Assembly: GCF_026810505.1 (NCBI RefSeq)
Contig: NZ_CP101750.1
Coordinates: 2,137,448 to 2,201,447 of the forward strand
Origin: Streptomyces sp. Je 1-369
GTDB lineage: Bacteria > Actinomycetota > Actinomycetes > Streptomycetales > Streptomycetaceae
Direction of reading: 5' to 3'
Length of the DNA stretch: 64,000 nt
Part shown: positions 32,295 through 41,025 of the stretch, in pieces
Numbering within the stretch: the stretch's first letter is position 1
Layout: every line of letters starts with the position of its first letter
Notes under the pieces: model-generated
The model's input: only the letters and a program-made list of their open reading frames with translations
Database searches by the model: none
Told to the model about the DNA's origin: nothing
Program-made: the position numbers and the translations under genes

Positions 32295-33530
32295 ATGACA
32301 GCTATGACCCCCGGCTCGAACATCCCGCTGACCGCCGCCCGCGTGGCGGTGGACGTCGCCGCTCCGGTGCGGCTCGACGTATCGGGCCTGCTGCTCACCG
32401 CCGACGGCAAGGTGCGCTCCGACGACGACTTCATCTTCTTCAACCAGCCCTCCGGGCCCGGCGTGACGTATCAGTCGGGCGGCGGCACGACCCCCGACAA
32501 GGTCACCGTCGACACGGCCGCCGTGCCGCCCGGCATCGAGAAGATCGTCGTGACCGCGAGCCCGGACGCGGCGGGCCAGACCTTCCAGGGCGTCGAGCCG
32601 ACCGCCACGATCCGCAACGCCGACGACGGCTCGGTGCTCGCCACCTTCACGCCGCCGCAGCTCGGCACCGAGACCGCCCTCGTGATCGTCGAGATCTACC
32701 TGCGCAACGGCGCGTGGAAGGCCCGCGCGGTCGGCCAGGGGTACTCCAACGGGCTCGCGGGCATCGCGACGGACTTCGGCGTCTCGGTGGAGGAGCCCGC
32801 CCCGGCCCCGGCCGCCGCGCCCGTGGCTCCGCCGGCCCCGCCTGCTCCCCCGGTGGGCCAGCCGGTGCAGGGCCCGCCCCCGCCGGTCGCCGACCCGCGC
32901 CAGGCCGCGCCCGCCGCCCCGGCGGCGCCCGCCGCGCCCGCCCCCGGCGCCGGGAAGATCAACCTGGACAAGGGCCGCGTCAGCCTCCAGAAGAACCAGA
33001 CGGTGTCCCTGGTCAAGGGCGGCCGTCCGCTGCTCTCGCAGGTCAAGATGGGCCTCGGCTGGGAGCCCGCGTTCCGCGGCAAGGACATCGACCTCGACGC
33101 GTCCGTGATCGCGTACGGACCGCAGCGCAACCACGTCGACAGTTGCTACTTCGGCAAGCTGTCGATCGTGAACGGCGCGATCAAGCACTCCGGCGACAAC
33201 CTCACGGGTGAGGGCGGCGGTGACGACGAGGTGATCGTCGTCGACCTCGGCCGTCTCCCGCAGGACGTCACGGGCCTGGTCTTCACGGTGAACTCGTTCT
33301 CCGGCCAGAAGTTCACGGAGGTCGCGAAGGCGTACTGCCGCCTGATCGACGCGGCGTCGGGCGAAGAGCTGGTCCGCTTCGACCTCACCAACGCCGAGGC
33401 GCAGACGGGCGTCATGATGGCGAAGCTGATCAAGCAGTTCACCGGCGAGTGGGAAATGACCGGAATGGGGCAGTTCGTCAAGTCCCGCACGGTGCGGGGC
33501 ATGGTGAAGCCGGCCGCGCAGGCGCTCTGA
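32295..33530 (+). CDS. Tandem TerD-family (tellurium resistance/stress) protein
   Basis: 411 residues with two TerD-like regions. The first is about residues 1-165 (DDDFIFFNQPSGPGVTYQ and TETALVIVEIYLRNGAWKARAVGQGY, the classical TerD signature) and the second about 225-405, starting with a KGGRPLLSQVKMGLGWEP tail domain and continuing to VDLGRLPQDVTGLVFTVNSFSGQKFTEVAKAYCRL. They are joined by a Pro/Ala-rich linker of some 50 residues. TerD domains bind calcium and act at the inner membrane in stress response. The ribosome binding site is weak; ATG 32304 is an alternative start. Confidence 0.9.
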   Translation: MTAMTPGSNIPLTAARVAVDVAAPVRLDVSGLLLTADGKVRSDDDFIFFNQPSGPGVTYQSGGGTTPDKVTVDTAAVPPGIEKIVVTASPDAAGQTFQGVEPTATIRNADDGSVLATFTPPQLGTETALVIVEIYLRNGAWKARAVGQGYSNGLAGIATDFGVSVEEPAPAPAAAPVAPPAPPAPPVGQPVQGPPPPVADPRQAAPAAPAAPAAPAPGAGKINLDKGRVSLQKNQTVSLVKGGRPLLSQVKMGLGWEPAFRGKDIDLDASVIAYGPQRNHVDSCYFGKLSIVNGAIKHSGDNLTGEGGGDDEVIVVDLGRLPQDVTGLVFTVNSFSGQKFTEVAKAYCRLIDAASGEELVRFDLTNAEAQTGVMMAKLIKQFTGEWEMTGMGQFVKSRTVRGMVKPAAQAL

Positions 33531-33580
33531 GACTCCGGGACGCGCGGACGCCATCCGGGCGACACGCCCGGGAACGCGCT

Positions 33581-33619
33581 GAGGGGCGGCGGGTCCGCAC
33601 AAGCGGGCCGCCGCCCCTC
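33581..33619. terminator. Strong hairpin terminator after the TerD gene
   Basis: A 17-bp stem with one small mismatch (33581-33598 with 33603-33619), starting GAGGGGCGGCGG and ending CCGCCGCCCCTC, with an ACAA loop. It sits 50 bp after the TerD stop and before a convergent small gene. Confidence 0.85.
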
Positions 33620-33671
33620 AAGCGGTTCGGATCACAGCATCGGCATCAATATCGTGAGCGGGCCTTCGGTG

Positions 33672-33899
33672 TCAGAGCTTGGCCAGCTTCGGGTAAGGAC
33701 TCAGGAACCGCCCCTGGCGGCCCGCGAAGTCGATGACGACCGCGTCCTCTCCCTCGACGCCCACGATCCTTCCCAGGCCGTACTGGTCGTGGGAAACCCT
33801 GTCACCCACCTCGAAGTGCTCCACGGGTGGGGCGGGCGGTGCAGGCACGTTGAAGGGACTGTTCGGCAGGTGTCGGCGCGAGCCGGGGGGCCTCGTCAT
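33672..33899 (-). CDS. Small protein with a PcrA/UvrD C-terminal-like (Tudor/SH3) domain
   Basis: 75 residues from ATG 33899. The C-terminal half HFEVGDRVSHDQYGLGRIVGVEGEDAVVIDFAGRQGRFLSPYPKLAKL matches the pattern of the RNA-polymerase-binding Tudor domain at the end of PcrA/UvrD helicases (VGDRVxHxxFGxGxVxxVE). The first 28 residues are Pro-rich and disordered. It may bind RNA polymerase, but this is only inferred from fold similarity. The gene stands alone and is convergent with the TerD gene. Confidence 0.8.
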   Translation of the reverse strand: MTRPPGSRRHLPNSPFNVPAPPAPPVEHFEVGDRVSHDQYGLGRIVGVEGEDAVVIDFAGRQGRFLSPYPKLAKL

Positions 33900-33984
33900 A
33901 TTCGCAGTATGGGCCTTCGGGAGCCCACGGCACCATGCTCTGTACTGACACTGCCCTCACATCGGTATGGAACAGACACACAAG

Positions 33985-34266
33985 TCACGGTGTGTGCGAC
34001 CTCGGCGACGGTGTGGATACGACCCGAACGGGGGACACAGCTCTCAGCCCACGGTCCACGGTCCACGGCCAGTCGGCGTTCTCCCCCGCCTCAAGGAGCC
34101 GCACCATCCGGAACGCCGCGTCCGAGAGGCCGCCGAAGACGTGGCGGTTGCCCTCGCCCGACGCGCCGTGGCTCGCGCGGTGGCCCGCGAGGTTCCAGGC
34201 GTAAACGGGGACGCCAAAGGTTTTCCCCGCGCTCTTCCGCGGCCGCAACCTCTCCCGCGGCCGCAA
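33985..34266 (-). CDS. Possible small hypothetical protein
   Basis: A 93-residue minus-strand frame from ATG 34266. The stretch GVPVYAWNLAGHRASHGASG and then FRMVRLLEAGENADWPWTVDR has strong third-position GC and balanced composition, unlike the flanking parts of the frame. It is the best coding candidate in the 424-bp gap between the Tudor-domain gene and the first kinase gene. No ribosome binding site is obvious and no family is recognised. It could also be a decayed gene. Confidence 0.35.
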   Translation of the reverse strand: MRPRERLRPRKSAGKTFGVPVYAWNLAGHRASHGASGEGNRHVFGGLSDAAFRMVRLLEAGENADWPWTVDRGLRAVSPVRVVSTPSPRSHTP

Positions 34267-34323
34267 CCGTACGATGCCTCACAGGCGTCGCACAGTCCGT
34301 CGGGGGCAACGGAGGGAGCAGCC

Positions 34324-36618
34324 GTGGAGGTCGGCGGGTACCGGATCGTCGCGCTGCTCGGCGAGGGCGGCATGGGCCGGGTACATCTCGCACGGTCCGC
34401 GTCCGGGCGGCCGGTCGCCGTCAAGACGGTCCACGGGCACCTCGCCGCCGATCCGGAGTTCCGTGAGCGGTTCCGGCGGGAGGCGGCCGCCGTGCGTGCC
34501 GTCACAGGGCCGTACACCGCCGCCGTGCTCGACGCGGGTCCGGACGCCGAACAGCCGTGGCTGGCCATCGAGTTCTGCGCGGGCCCCGGCCTGCCGGACG
34601 CGGTGGCCGCGCGCGGCCCGCTCGGTGCCGCCGAACTCGCCACGCTGGGCGCCGCGCTCGCCGAGGCCCTGGCGGCGGTGCACGCGGCGGGGCTCGTGCA
34701 CCGTGACGTGAAGCCGTCCAACATCGTCGTCACGCGCGACGGCCCGAAGCTCATCGACTTCGGCATCGCCAAGAACGCGGCCGACGAGAGCCTCACGGCC
34801 GAGGGCGAGGCCATCGGCTCGCCCGGCTTCATCGCCCCCGAGCAGCTGGCGCGGGGCGGGCGCCCCGAGCCCGCCTGCGACGTCTTCGCACTCGGCGCGG
34901 TGCTCGCGGTGGCGGCGACCGGGCGTGGTCCCTTCGGTTCGGGCGGCGCCCCCGAGGTCCTGCACCGCACGCTGCACGAGGACCCGGACCTGGCGGGCGT
35001 GCCGGACCCGAGGTGGCGGGACCTGCTCGGCCGCTGCCTGTCCAGGGATCCGGCGGGCCGCCCCGCGGTCGCGGAGGTGCTCGCCCGGTGCGCCGAGCGG
35101 GCGGCGGACGAGCCGTGGTGGGAGCAGCAGCCGGTCGCCGGGCTGATCCGCCGCCGGGAGGACGAGGTCGCGGAGCTGCTGAGGGCCGCGGCGGCGGACG
35201 GGGCAGGGGCGGGGCGGGTCGACGGGTCCTTCCCTGCCGGGGGTGACGGGGCGTGGAGCCCGCCCGCCGCCCCCGAGGACGCCCGTCCCGACACCCCCAC
35301 TCACCCCCGGGGCACCCCGCCGCCCCCGCACCGCACGTCCCGGCGGCGGCTTCTCGGCTGGGGCGGTGCGGTCCTCGCGGCCACGGTCGGCACGACGGCG
35401 GCCGTCGCCCTCAACGACGGGGACGGTGGCGCGGGCGCGTCCCGCGCCGGGCGGCGCGGGGAGTCCCGGCCGCCGGCCGGTGAGGTGGTCTGGAGCCGCG
35501 ACATCGGCGAAGTCGAGTACGGCGGCGCCCTGTTGCGCGACGGCAAGGACCTCTACGTACTCGACGACAAGGGCCTCACGCGCCTCGACGCGGAGACGAA
35601 CACGCTCCGCTGGACCTACCCGGAGGAGGACCTGCGGGGCGTCGACACGCACGGCGGCCTCGTCTACGTACTCCGGAACAGCCTGTTGGCCCCCGAGTTG
35701 ATCGCCCTGCGTGCGGCGGGCGGCCGGGAGGCGTGGACGTCGAGCGTCCTGTCACGCAACCGGCACCGCCCGCCCCGTCCCCTGGACGCGCCGGCGAGCG
35801 AACTGGAGGGCGGCGAGGGTCTGTTCACCGTCTCGGACGGCGTGGCCTGCCTGTTCACCTCCGCCTCGTACGGCACCCGGGGGGATCGGCGCGGCACCTG
35901 GGACCGGCCCTGGCGCGCGTACGGCTTCGACGCGCGTACGGGGCGGGAGCTCTGGTACCACGAGGGGCGCGCGGCGGGGGTGACCGGCGTGGACGGAGCG
36001 GGCGGCCGCATCGCCGTGGCCGCCGAGTCCGGGGAATCGGGCGCCCCGGGCACGGACCGGTACGCCCGCCACAATCCGCTGGTCGTCCTCAAGGCGTCCG
36101 ACGGCACCGTGGAGCGGGAGGTCGAGAACGGCGCCCGTCGCCCCCAGGCCCATCCCGGCGCCGAGGGCGTCGGCTTCTTCGCGTCGGAGGAGCGGATCGA
36201 GGCGGTCGACCTGGCGACCCGCCGCACGGTGTGGGACCGGCCCGCGGGCGCGGTCACGGCGGTGGCGGCACGGGCCGCGGAGGGCGGCCCGGTGCTCGCG
36301 TCCGGGTCGGACGGCGTCGAGGCGCTGGATGCCCGTACGGGCAGGAGACGCTGGTCGCGGCCGGAGTTCCGATGGATCGAGGAGGGCGCGCCGCCGGTCT
36401 CGGGCGGCCTGGCCCTCGTCTCAGGACCGGAGCCGGGCGGCGCGGGCGAGGGAACGTGGGGGGTGTACGCGCTGGACGCGGGGACGGGTGACGCGGTGTG
36501 GGCGGCGCCCGTCCCCGCCGCGTCCGGCATGAGCCTGACGGCGGCACACGACGGCCTGTTCCACGTCTGCGCGGGCCGCACGCTGCACACGCTGCGCGGC
36601 CCGGGGGCGCGAACGTGA
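34324..36618 (+). CDS. Ser/Thr protein kinase with C-terminal PQQ-like beta-propeller
   Basis: 764 residues. Hanks-type kinase at residues 5-260: Gly-rich loop LGEGGMGRVHLA, K34 in VAVKTVHGHL, catalytic D128 in LVHRDVKPSNIV, DFG in LIDFGIAKN. Then a Pro-rich juxtamembrane part, one transmembrane segment near residue 345 (LLGWGGAVLAATVGTTAAVAL), and an extracellular PQQ-like repeat domain (VVWSRDIGEVEYGGALLRDGKDLYVLDD, RTGRELWYHEG, TGDAVWAAPVP). GTG 34324 has GGAGGG 6 nt upstream. The propeller is presumably the signal-binding part. Its stop overlaps the next start (GTGA). Confidence 0.9.
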   Translation: MEVGGYRIVALLGEGGMGRVHLARSASGRPVAVKTVHGHLAADPEFRERFRREAAAVRAVTGPYTAAVLDAGPDAEQPWLAIEFCAGPGLPDAVAARGPLGAAELATLGAALAEALAAVHAAGLVHRDVKPSNIVVTRDGPKLIDFGIAKNAADESLTAEGEAIGSPGFIAPEQLARGGRPEPACDVFALGAVLAVAATGRGPFGSGGAPEVLHRTLHEDPDLAGVPDPRWRDLLGRCLSRDPAGRPAVAEVLARCAERAADEPWWEQQPVAGLIRRREDEVAELLRAAAADGAGAGRVDGSFPAGGDGAWSPPAAPEDARPDTPTHPRGTPPPPHRTSRRRLLGWGGAVLAATVGTTAAVALNDGDGGAGASRAGRRGESRPPAGEVVWSRDIGEVEYGGALLRDGKDLYVLDDKGLTRLDAETNTLRWTYPEEDLRGVDTHGGLVYVLRNSLLAPELIALRAAGGREAWTSSVLSRNRHRPPRPLDAPASELEGGEGLFTVSDGVACLFTSASYGTRGDRRGTWDRPWRAYGFDARTGRELWYHEGRAAGVTGVDGAGGRIAVAAESGESGAPGTDRYARHNPLVVLKASDGTVEREVENGARRPQAHPGAEGVGFFASEERIEAVDLATRRTVWDRPAGAVTAVAARAAEGGPVLASGSDGVEALDARTGRRRWSRPEFRWIEEGAPPVSGGLALVSGPEPGGAGEGTWGVYALDAGTGDAVWAAPVPAASGMSLTAAHDGLFHVCAGRTLHTLRGPGART

Positions 36619-37061
36619 CGCCGCTGAGCGGCCGGGACCACGCGGCCGCGCCCGCCTGGCAAGGGGCCTGCGGTGCCGGTGCCGCTGCCGCCCGTGGCGG
36701 TGGCGGTGGCAGTACCGGCACCGCTTATGCCGGTGCCGCGTATGCCGGTGCCGCGTATGCCGGTGCCGCGCATGCAGGTGCCGCAGGTGCCGGTGCCCGT
36801 GCCGCCAGTGACGGGGGCGGCTCCGCTTATGCCGGTGCCGCTGCCACCGGTGCCGCGCATGCCAGTCCCGCAGGTGCCGGTCCCGTCTATGCCGGTGCCG
36901 CCTGTGCCGCCGGTGACGGTGACGGTGACGGTGACGGTGACGGTGACGGCGCAGCCTACGCCGGTGCCGCGCATGCCGGTGGCGCAGGTGCCGGTACCGC
37001 CGATGCCGGTGACGCCCATGCCGACCCCCGCGACAACACCCCCCAGGACGTCGCCCCGTGA
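36615..37061 (+). CDS. Ala/Gly-rich repeat protein between two kinase genes
   Basis: A 148-residue frame that begins at GTG 36615, overlapping the stop of the first kinase, and ends at TGA 37061, overlapping the GTG of the second kinase. The body is made of AGAAY/AGAAH-type pentapeptides and a (GD)n run. Stop-start overlaps at both ends support translation, but the tract is open in other frames too (for example MPVPRMPVP-type repeats), so codon evidence is weak. It may be a low-complexity linker protein, or a minisatellite that happens to stay open. Confidence 0.5.
   Translation: MTPLSGRDHAAAPAWQGACGAGAAAARGGGGGSTGTAYAGAAYAGAAYAGAAHAGAAGAGARAASDGGGSAYAGAAATGAAHASPAGAGPVYAGAACAAGDGDGDGDGDGDGAAYAGAAHAGGAGAGTADAGDAHADPRDNTPQDVAP
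36722..37024 (+). repeat. GC-rich minisatellite (15-nt and 6-nt units)
   Basis: Imperfect copies of gccggtgccgcgtat (15 nt) recur from 36722 to about 37015. They are interrupted by six exact copies of GGTGAC at 36912-36947. Both unit lengths are multiples of three, so copy-number change keeps every frame. Slippage and strain variation are expected. Confidence 0.85.
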
Positions 37062-39418
37062 CCGGCACCCCCTTGCTTCCCGGCACCCCCCTGCTCCCCG
37101 GCGACCCCCGTCTCCTGGGTGGCCACCGCATCGTGCGGCGGCTCGGGGCGGGTGGCATGGGGCAGGTTTATCTGGGGCGCAGTCCGGGCGGGCGGCTCGT
37201 CGCCGTCAAGACCGTGCACGCCCACCTCGCCGCCGACCCGCACTACCGGGAGCGTTTCCGGCGTGAGGCGACCGCCGCGCGTGCCGTCACGGGAGCGCAC
37301 ACCGCCGCCGTGCTCGACGCGGATCCCGACTCGCCCGTGCCCTGGCTCGCGACGGCCTTCCTGCCCGGGGTGACCCTGCGCCGCGCGGTCGCCGCGGGCA
37401 TGCCGTGGGGCGCCGCTGCCGTGCGGTCGCTCGGGGCGTGTCTCGCCGAGGCCCTGGCGAGCATCCACGCCGCGGGCATCGTGCACCGCGACCTCAAGCC
37501 GTCCAACGTGCTGCTGACCGCCGACGGCCCGCGCGTCATCGACTTCGGCATCGCCCGCGCCGCCGGGGACCCGGGTCTCACGCAGGCCGGATCGATGATC
37601 GGCACGCCCGGGTTCATGGCTCCGGAGCAGATCGCCGGCGAGGGCGACGTCGGGCCCGCCGCCGACGTGTTCGCGCTGGGCGCGGTCCTCGCCTTCGCCG
37701 CGACCGGCGAGCAGCCCTTCGGTTCGGGGCCCGTCGCCGTGCTGCTCTACCGCGCCACGCACGAGGAGCCGCACCTCGCCGACGTCCCGGAGACAGCAGG
37801 TCTGCGCGCGCTCGTCGCCGCCTGTCTGCACAAGGACCCGCGGCAACGCCCTTCCGTGGCGCGGGTCCTCGCCCTGGCCTCGGCTCCGGACGCGCCTCTG
37901 TGGTGGCGGGAGGAGCCGCTGAGGTCGCTGATCGCAGGCGAGGAGCGGGAGGGCGCGGCGCGGAACGGCGACGGTGTCCCCACCGAGCGGCTGCGGCACC
38001 CCTCGCCCGAGGCCGCCCCCACCCGCACCCCCACACCCTTCCCCCGAGCCGGACGCCACCACGCCCTCACCCGCCGCGCGCTCCTCACCACCGGCGGCGC
38101 CGGGCTCGCCGGACTCGCCGCGTGGGCCGTCGCCCGGGCCCCGAAGTCCCCGGCCGCGGACGCGGAGCAGGACGGGCCCGTGCTGCGGAAGGGGTCGAAG
38201 CGGCCGGGCAGGCAGCGCTGGGAGCTGACCGGCGAGGAGGGCGGCGCGGGCGGCGTCATGGCCGCGCTGCTCGCCGGGGACACGGTGCTTGTGCACGGGG
38301 CGAGCACGGAGTTCGGCGCCTCGCGGGGCGTGGTCCGTGCCGTCGGCGCCGCGGACGGCACGAGCCGCCGGCAGTACGGGAAGGCTCCCCCGGCGGCGGC
38401 CCGCGAACCCCTCTGGGGCGTCACCGGCGGCCTGCTGATCGCCCCCGAACTGCTGGACAGGGCCTACGAACTGGCGTCGGGCGATCCGTGGCGTCCGGAG
38501 CGGCCGTGGCCCGGCACCGTGAAGTGGTTCGCCGTCGCGGGCGGGCGGCTGCTCACCCTCGACGACGGCGGCGGGTCGTCGGGCGACCGGGTGCTGCACA
38601 CGTGGGCGCTGCCCTCGGGAGGCTCACCCCGCACCCGCGGCAAGGAGGACACACGGGACTGGCGGGCACCCGCGGTGTCGGGCGGCAGGCTGCTCCTCGT
38701 GCCGGACACCGGCGCGCTGGACCCGCGCGTGTTCTGCCTCGACGCGGTCACGGGCCGCGAGCCGTGGACGTACCAGGGGCTCGGCAGGGACGGTCGGGCG
38801 CAGACCGCACCGGTCACGCTGCCCGCGCCGGACGGCCGCGGGGGCGACCGCTTCGCCCTGCTGAGCGACGCCGACGAGCTGCACCTCATCGACGTGCGCA
38901 CGGGTGACGCGCTGCGCGGTGAGCCGCTGCGGCTCACCGCGGGGAGCGGCGCCACCGCCCTCGGGCACGCGTCGGGCACCGGTCTGCTGCTCGCCGCCGG
39001 GGAGGACCTGATCGGCTTCGACCCCGGGAGCGGCAAGCGGCTGTGGAGCCATCCCACCGCCGGGCTCGACACCGGCTGGCCGTCGCTGCCCGGCGGCGGC
39101 AGGCGCGGGCCCGTCGTCCGGGACGGGACCCTGCTGAACTGGGTGGACGCCAGGGTGTTGCAGGCGATCGATCTCGCCGACGGCGGGCGGCAGTTGTGGC
39201 GGACGTCGTTCGACGCCGTCGCGCGCTGCCCGCCCGCCATCGGTGGCGGCACGGCCTATGTCACGGCGGGGCGGGTGTGCCGGGCGCTGGAGCTGCGCAC
39301 GGGGAAGACGGTGCGGGAGTGGCCGGTGGACGAGGGCGTCACCTGGCTCGCCGCCGACGGTGACGGCTGGTACGCCCGGGTCGGCGCGTCGTCCCTGCGG
39401 GCGGTCAACGCGCCGTGA
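37058..39418 (+). CDS. Ser/Thr protein kinase with C-terminal PQQ-like beta-propeller (second copy)
   Basis: 786 residues, the same architecture as the kinase at 34324. It has the kinase motifs LGAGGMGQVYLG, K51 in VAVKTVHAHL, D145 in IVHRDLKPSNVL and DFGIARA, then an unstructured stretch. A transmembrane or Tat-like segment follows near residue 345 (RRALLTTGGAGLAGLAAWAVA), then PQQ-like repeats (VFCLDAVTGREPWTYQG, DLIGFDPGSGKRLWSHPT, ELRTGKTVREWPV). The two kinases are probably a tandem duplication with diverged sensor domains. Start GTG 37058 overlaps the preceding stop. Confidence 0.9.
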   Translation: MTGTPLLPGTPLLPGDPRLLGGHRIVRRLGAGGMGQVYLGRSPGGRLVAVKTVHAHLAADPHYRERFRREATAARAVTGAHTAAVLDADPDSPVPWLATAFLPGVTLRRAVAAGMPWGAAAVRSLGACLAEALASIHAAGIVHRDLKPSNVLLTADGPRVIDFGIARAAGDPGLTQAGSMIGTPGFMAPEQIAGEGDVGPAADVFALGAVLAFAATGEQPFGSGPVAVLLYRATHEEPHLADVPETAGLRALVAACLHKDPRQRPSVARVLALASAPDAPLWWREEPLRSLIAGEEREGAARNGDGVPTERLRHPSPEAAPTRTPTPFPRAGRHHALTRRALLTTGGAGLAGLAAWAVARAPKSPAADAEQDGPVLRKGSKRPGRQRWELTGEEGGAGGVMAALLAGDTVLVHGASTEFGASRGVVRAVGAADGTSRRQYGKAPPAAAREPLWGVTGGLLIAPELLDRAYELASGDPWRPERPWPGTVKWFAVAGGRLLTLDDGGGSSGDRVLHTWALPSGGSPRTRGKEDTRDWRAPAVSGGRLLLVPDTGALDPRVFCLDAVTGREPWTYQGLGRDGRAQTAPVTLPAPDGRGGDRFALLSDADELHLIDVRTGDALRGEPLRLTAGSGATALGHASGTGLLLAAGEDLIGFDPGSGKRLWSHPTAGLDTGWPSLPGGGRRGPVVRDGTLLNWVDARVLQAIDLADGGRQLWRTSFDAVARCPPAIGGGTAYVTAGRVCRALELRTGKTVREWPVDEGVTWLAADGDGWYARVGASSLRAVNAP

Positions 39419-39454
39419 CGTCCGCGCCCGCTCCCGCCCTCGCCCCCGCTCCGG

Positions 39455-40909
39455 TCAGTTCCGCTGCCGCTTCCACGGACCGGTGATCGCGAGCATGATG
39501 CCGGGCGTCTGGATGTTGGCGTAGAGCGTTCGGCCGTCGGGGGAGAACGTGACGCCGGTGAACTCGCTGTACTCCGGCTTCTCCTCGGTGCCCGCGTTGA
39601 GTTCGTTGCGGGCGATCGGGTACGTGCGGCCGCGCTCCGTCGCCCCGAAGAGGTGCTGGACGCCGTCGCCGTCCTCGGCGATGACGAGGCCGCCGTAGGG
39701 CGAGACGGTGATGTTGTCGGGGCCGTCGAAGGCGCCGTCCTTGCCGGGGTCCCGGTTCACGCCGAGGAGCACCTTCAGGGTGAGGGTGCGGCGGCCCGGG
39801 TGGTAGAACCACACCTGTCCGTCGTGCGGTACGGGGCTCTCGCCGCGGGCGAAGGACGCGACGATGTAGACGCCGCCGTCGCCCCACCACATGCCTTCGA
39901 GTTTGCGGGCGCGCGTGATGTCGCCGTCGTCGAACTGCTCGCGCACGGGCACGGTCCGCGCGTCGCGGTCGGGGACCTCGATCCAGTCCACGCCGTAGAC
40001 CGTGCCGGTCTTCGTGGCGCGGGACAGGTCGTCGACGAAGCGGCCGCCGGAGTCGAAGCACTTGGGGGCCTTCAGGACGCCCGCGTCGTCGGCGAGGGTG
40101 CGCAGCCTGCCGCGGCCGTGTGCGAAGCCGTGCGGCGGGGTCCAGCGGTAGAGGAGGCCGTTCGGTCCGGAGGCGTCCTCGGTGAGGTAGAGGTGGCCGC
40201 GCTTGGGGTCGACGACGACGGCTTCGTGGGCGTAGCGGCCCAGCGCCTTGATGGGCTTGGGGGCGCGGTTGGCGCGCCTGTCGAGGGGGTCGACCTCGAA
40301 GACGTAGCCGTGGTCCTTGGTCATGCCGTTCCGGCCTGCCCGGTCCTCGGTCTCCTCGCAGGTGAGCCAGGTGCCCCAGGGGGTGCTGCCGCCCGCGCAG
40401 TTGGTGGCGGTGCCCGCTATGCCGACCCATTCGGCGACGCGGCCGTCGGGGCGTACCTCGACGACGGTGCAGCCACCGGACGCGGCGGGGTCGTAGACGA
40501 GTCCTTCGGCGAGCGGTACGGGGTGCTTCCACTTGCTGCGGGGGCCGCCGAGCTCGTGGTTGTTGACGAGGAGCGTGGTGCCGCGCGGGCCGCGGAAGGT
40601 GGCGGTGCCGTCGTGGTTGGACGGCGTGAACTCGCCGCTCTCCAGTCTGGTCCTGCCGCTGTGCGTGAGGACGCGGTACGAGAATCCGGCGGGCAGCGCG
40701 AGGAGGCCTTCGGGGTCGGGGATCAGGGGGCCGTAACCGGGGCCGTGGTGGCCGTGGTGACGGGCGTCCTCCGACTCGTCCGCGCTCTCGACGTCCGTCG
40801 CGGCGAGGGCTCCGGGGGCCGTGGCGAGCGCCCCGACACTGCCGGCCAGGGCGACCCCCGCACCGGTGAGCGCGGAGCGTCCGGCGAAATCCCTGCGGGT
40901 GAGCGACAT
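39455..40909 (-). CDS. PhoX/DUF839 family alkaline phosphatase, Tat-exported
   Basis: 484 residues. A twin-arginine signal (LTRRDFAGRSALTGAGVALAGSVGALA) is followed by the PhoX propeller: FSYRVLTHSGRTRLESGEFTPSNHDGTATF, TLLVNNHELGG, NCAGGSTPWGTWLTCEET, GRYAHEAVVVDPKRGHLYLTED, and EGMWWGDGGVYIVASFARG. These enzymes bind Ca/Fe and release phosphate outside the cell under phosphate limitation. ATG 40909 has AGGAGA upstream; the frame beyond is not needed. It is divergent from the SDR gene, and no PHO box is obvious in the 116-bp gap. Confidence 0.92.
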   Translation of the reverse strand: MSLTRRDFAGRSALTGAGVALAGSVGALATAPGALAATDVESADESEDARHHGHHGPGYGPLIPDPEGLLALPAGFSYRVLTHSGRTRLESGEFTPSNHDGTATFRGPRGTTLLVNNHELGGPRSKWKHPVPLAEGLVYDPAASGGCTVVEVRPDGRVAEWVGIAGTATNCAGGSTPWGTWLTCEETEDRAGRNGMTKDHGYVFEVDPLDRRANRAPKPIKALGRYAHEAVVVDPKRGHLYLTEDASGPNGLLYRWTPPHGFAHGRGRLRTLADDAGVLKAPKCFDSGGRFVDDLSRATKTGTVYGVDWIEVPDRDARTVPVREQFDDGDITRARKLEGMWWGDGGVYIVASFARGESPVPHDGQVWFYHPGRRTLTLKVLLGVNRDPGKDGAFDGPDNITVSPYGGLVIAEDGDGVQHLFGATERGRTYPIARNELNAGTEEKPEYSEFTGVTFSPDGRTLYANIQTPGIMLAITGPWKRQRN

Positions 40910-41025
40910 CGTTTCTCCTGAGGCGCGAAGGTGGCTGCGTACGACCGGGGCTGCTGTCGGCGTCACCGTCCCGCTCGCGTATAAACGGCGGTTGAACACC
41001 GTTCGACGTCGAGGGGCCTCCTTCC

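Noticed and set aside
36722..37024. CRISPR array
   Set aside because: Units are 15 or 6 nt and contiguous, without unique spacers, and there are no cas genes.
36673..37266. Frame with MPVPRMPVP-type repeats as the real product
   Set aside because: It runs out of phase into the second kinase gene and lacks a start with ribosome binding site. The 36615-37061 frame overlaps both neighbours precisely.
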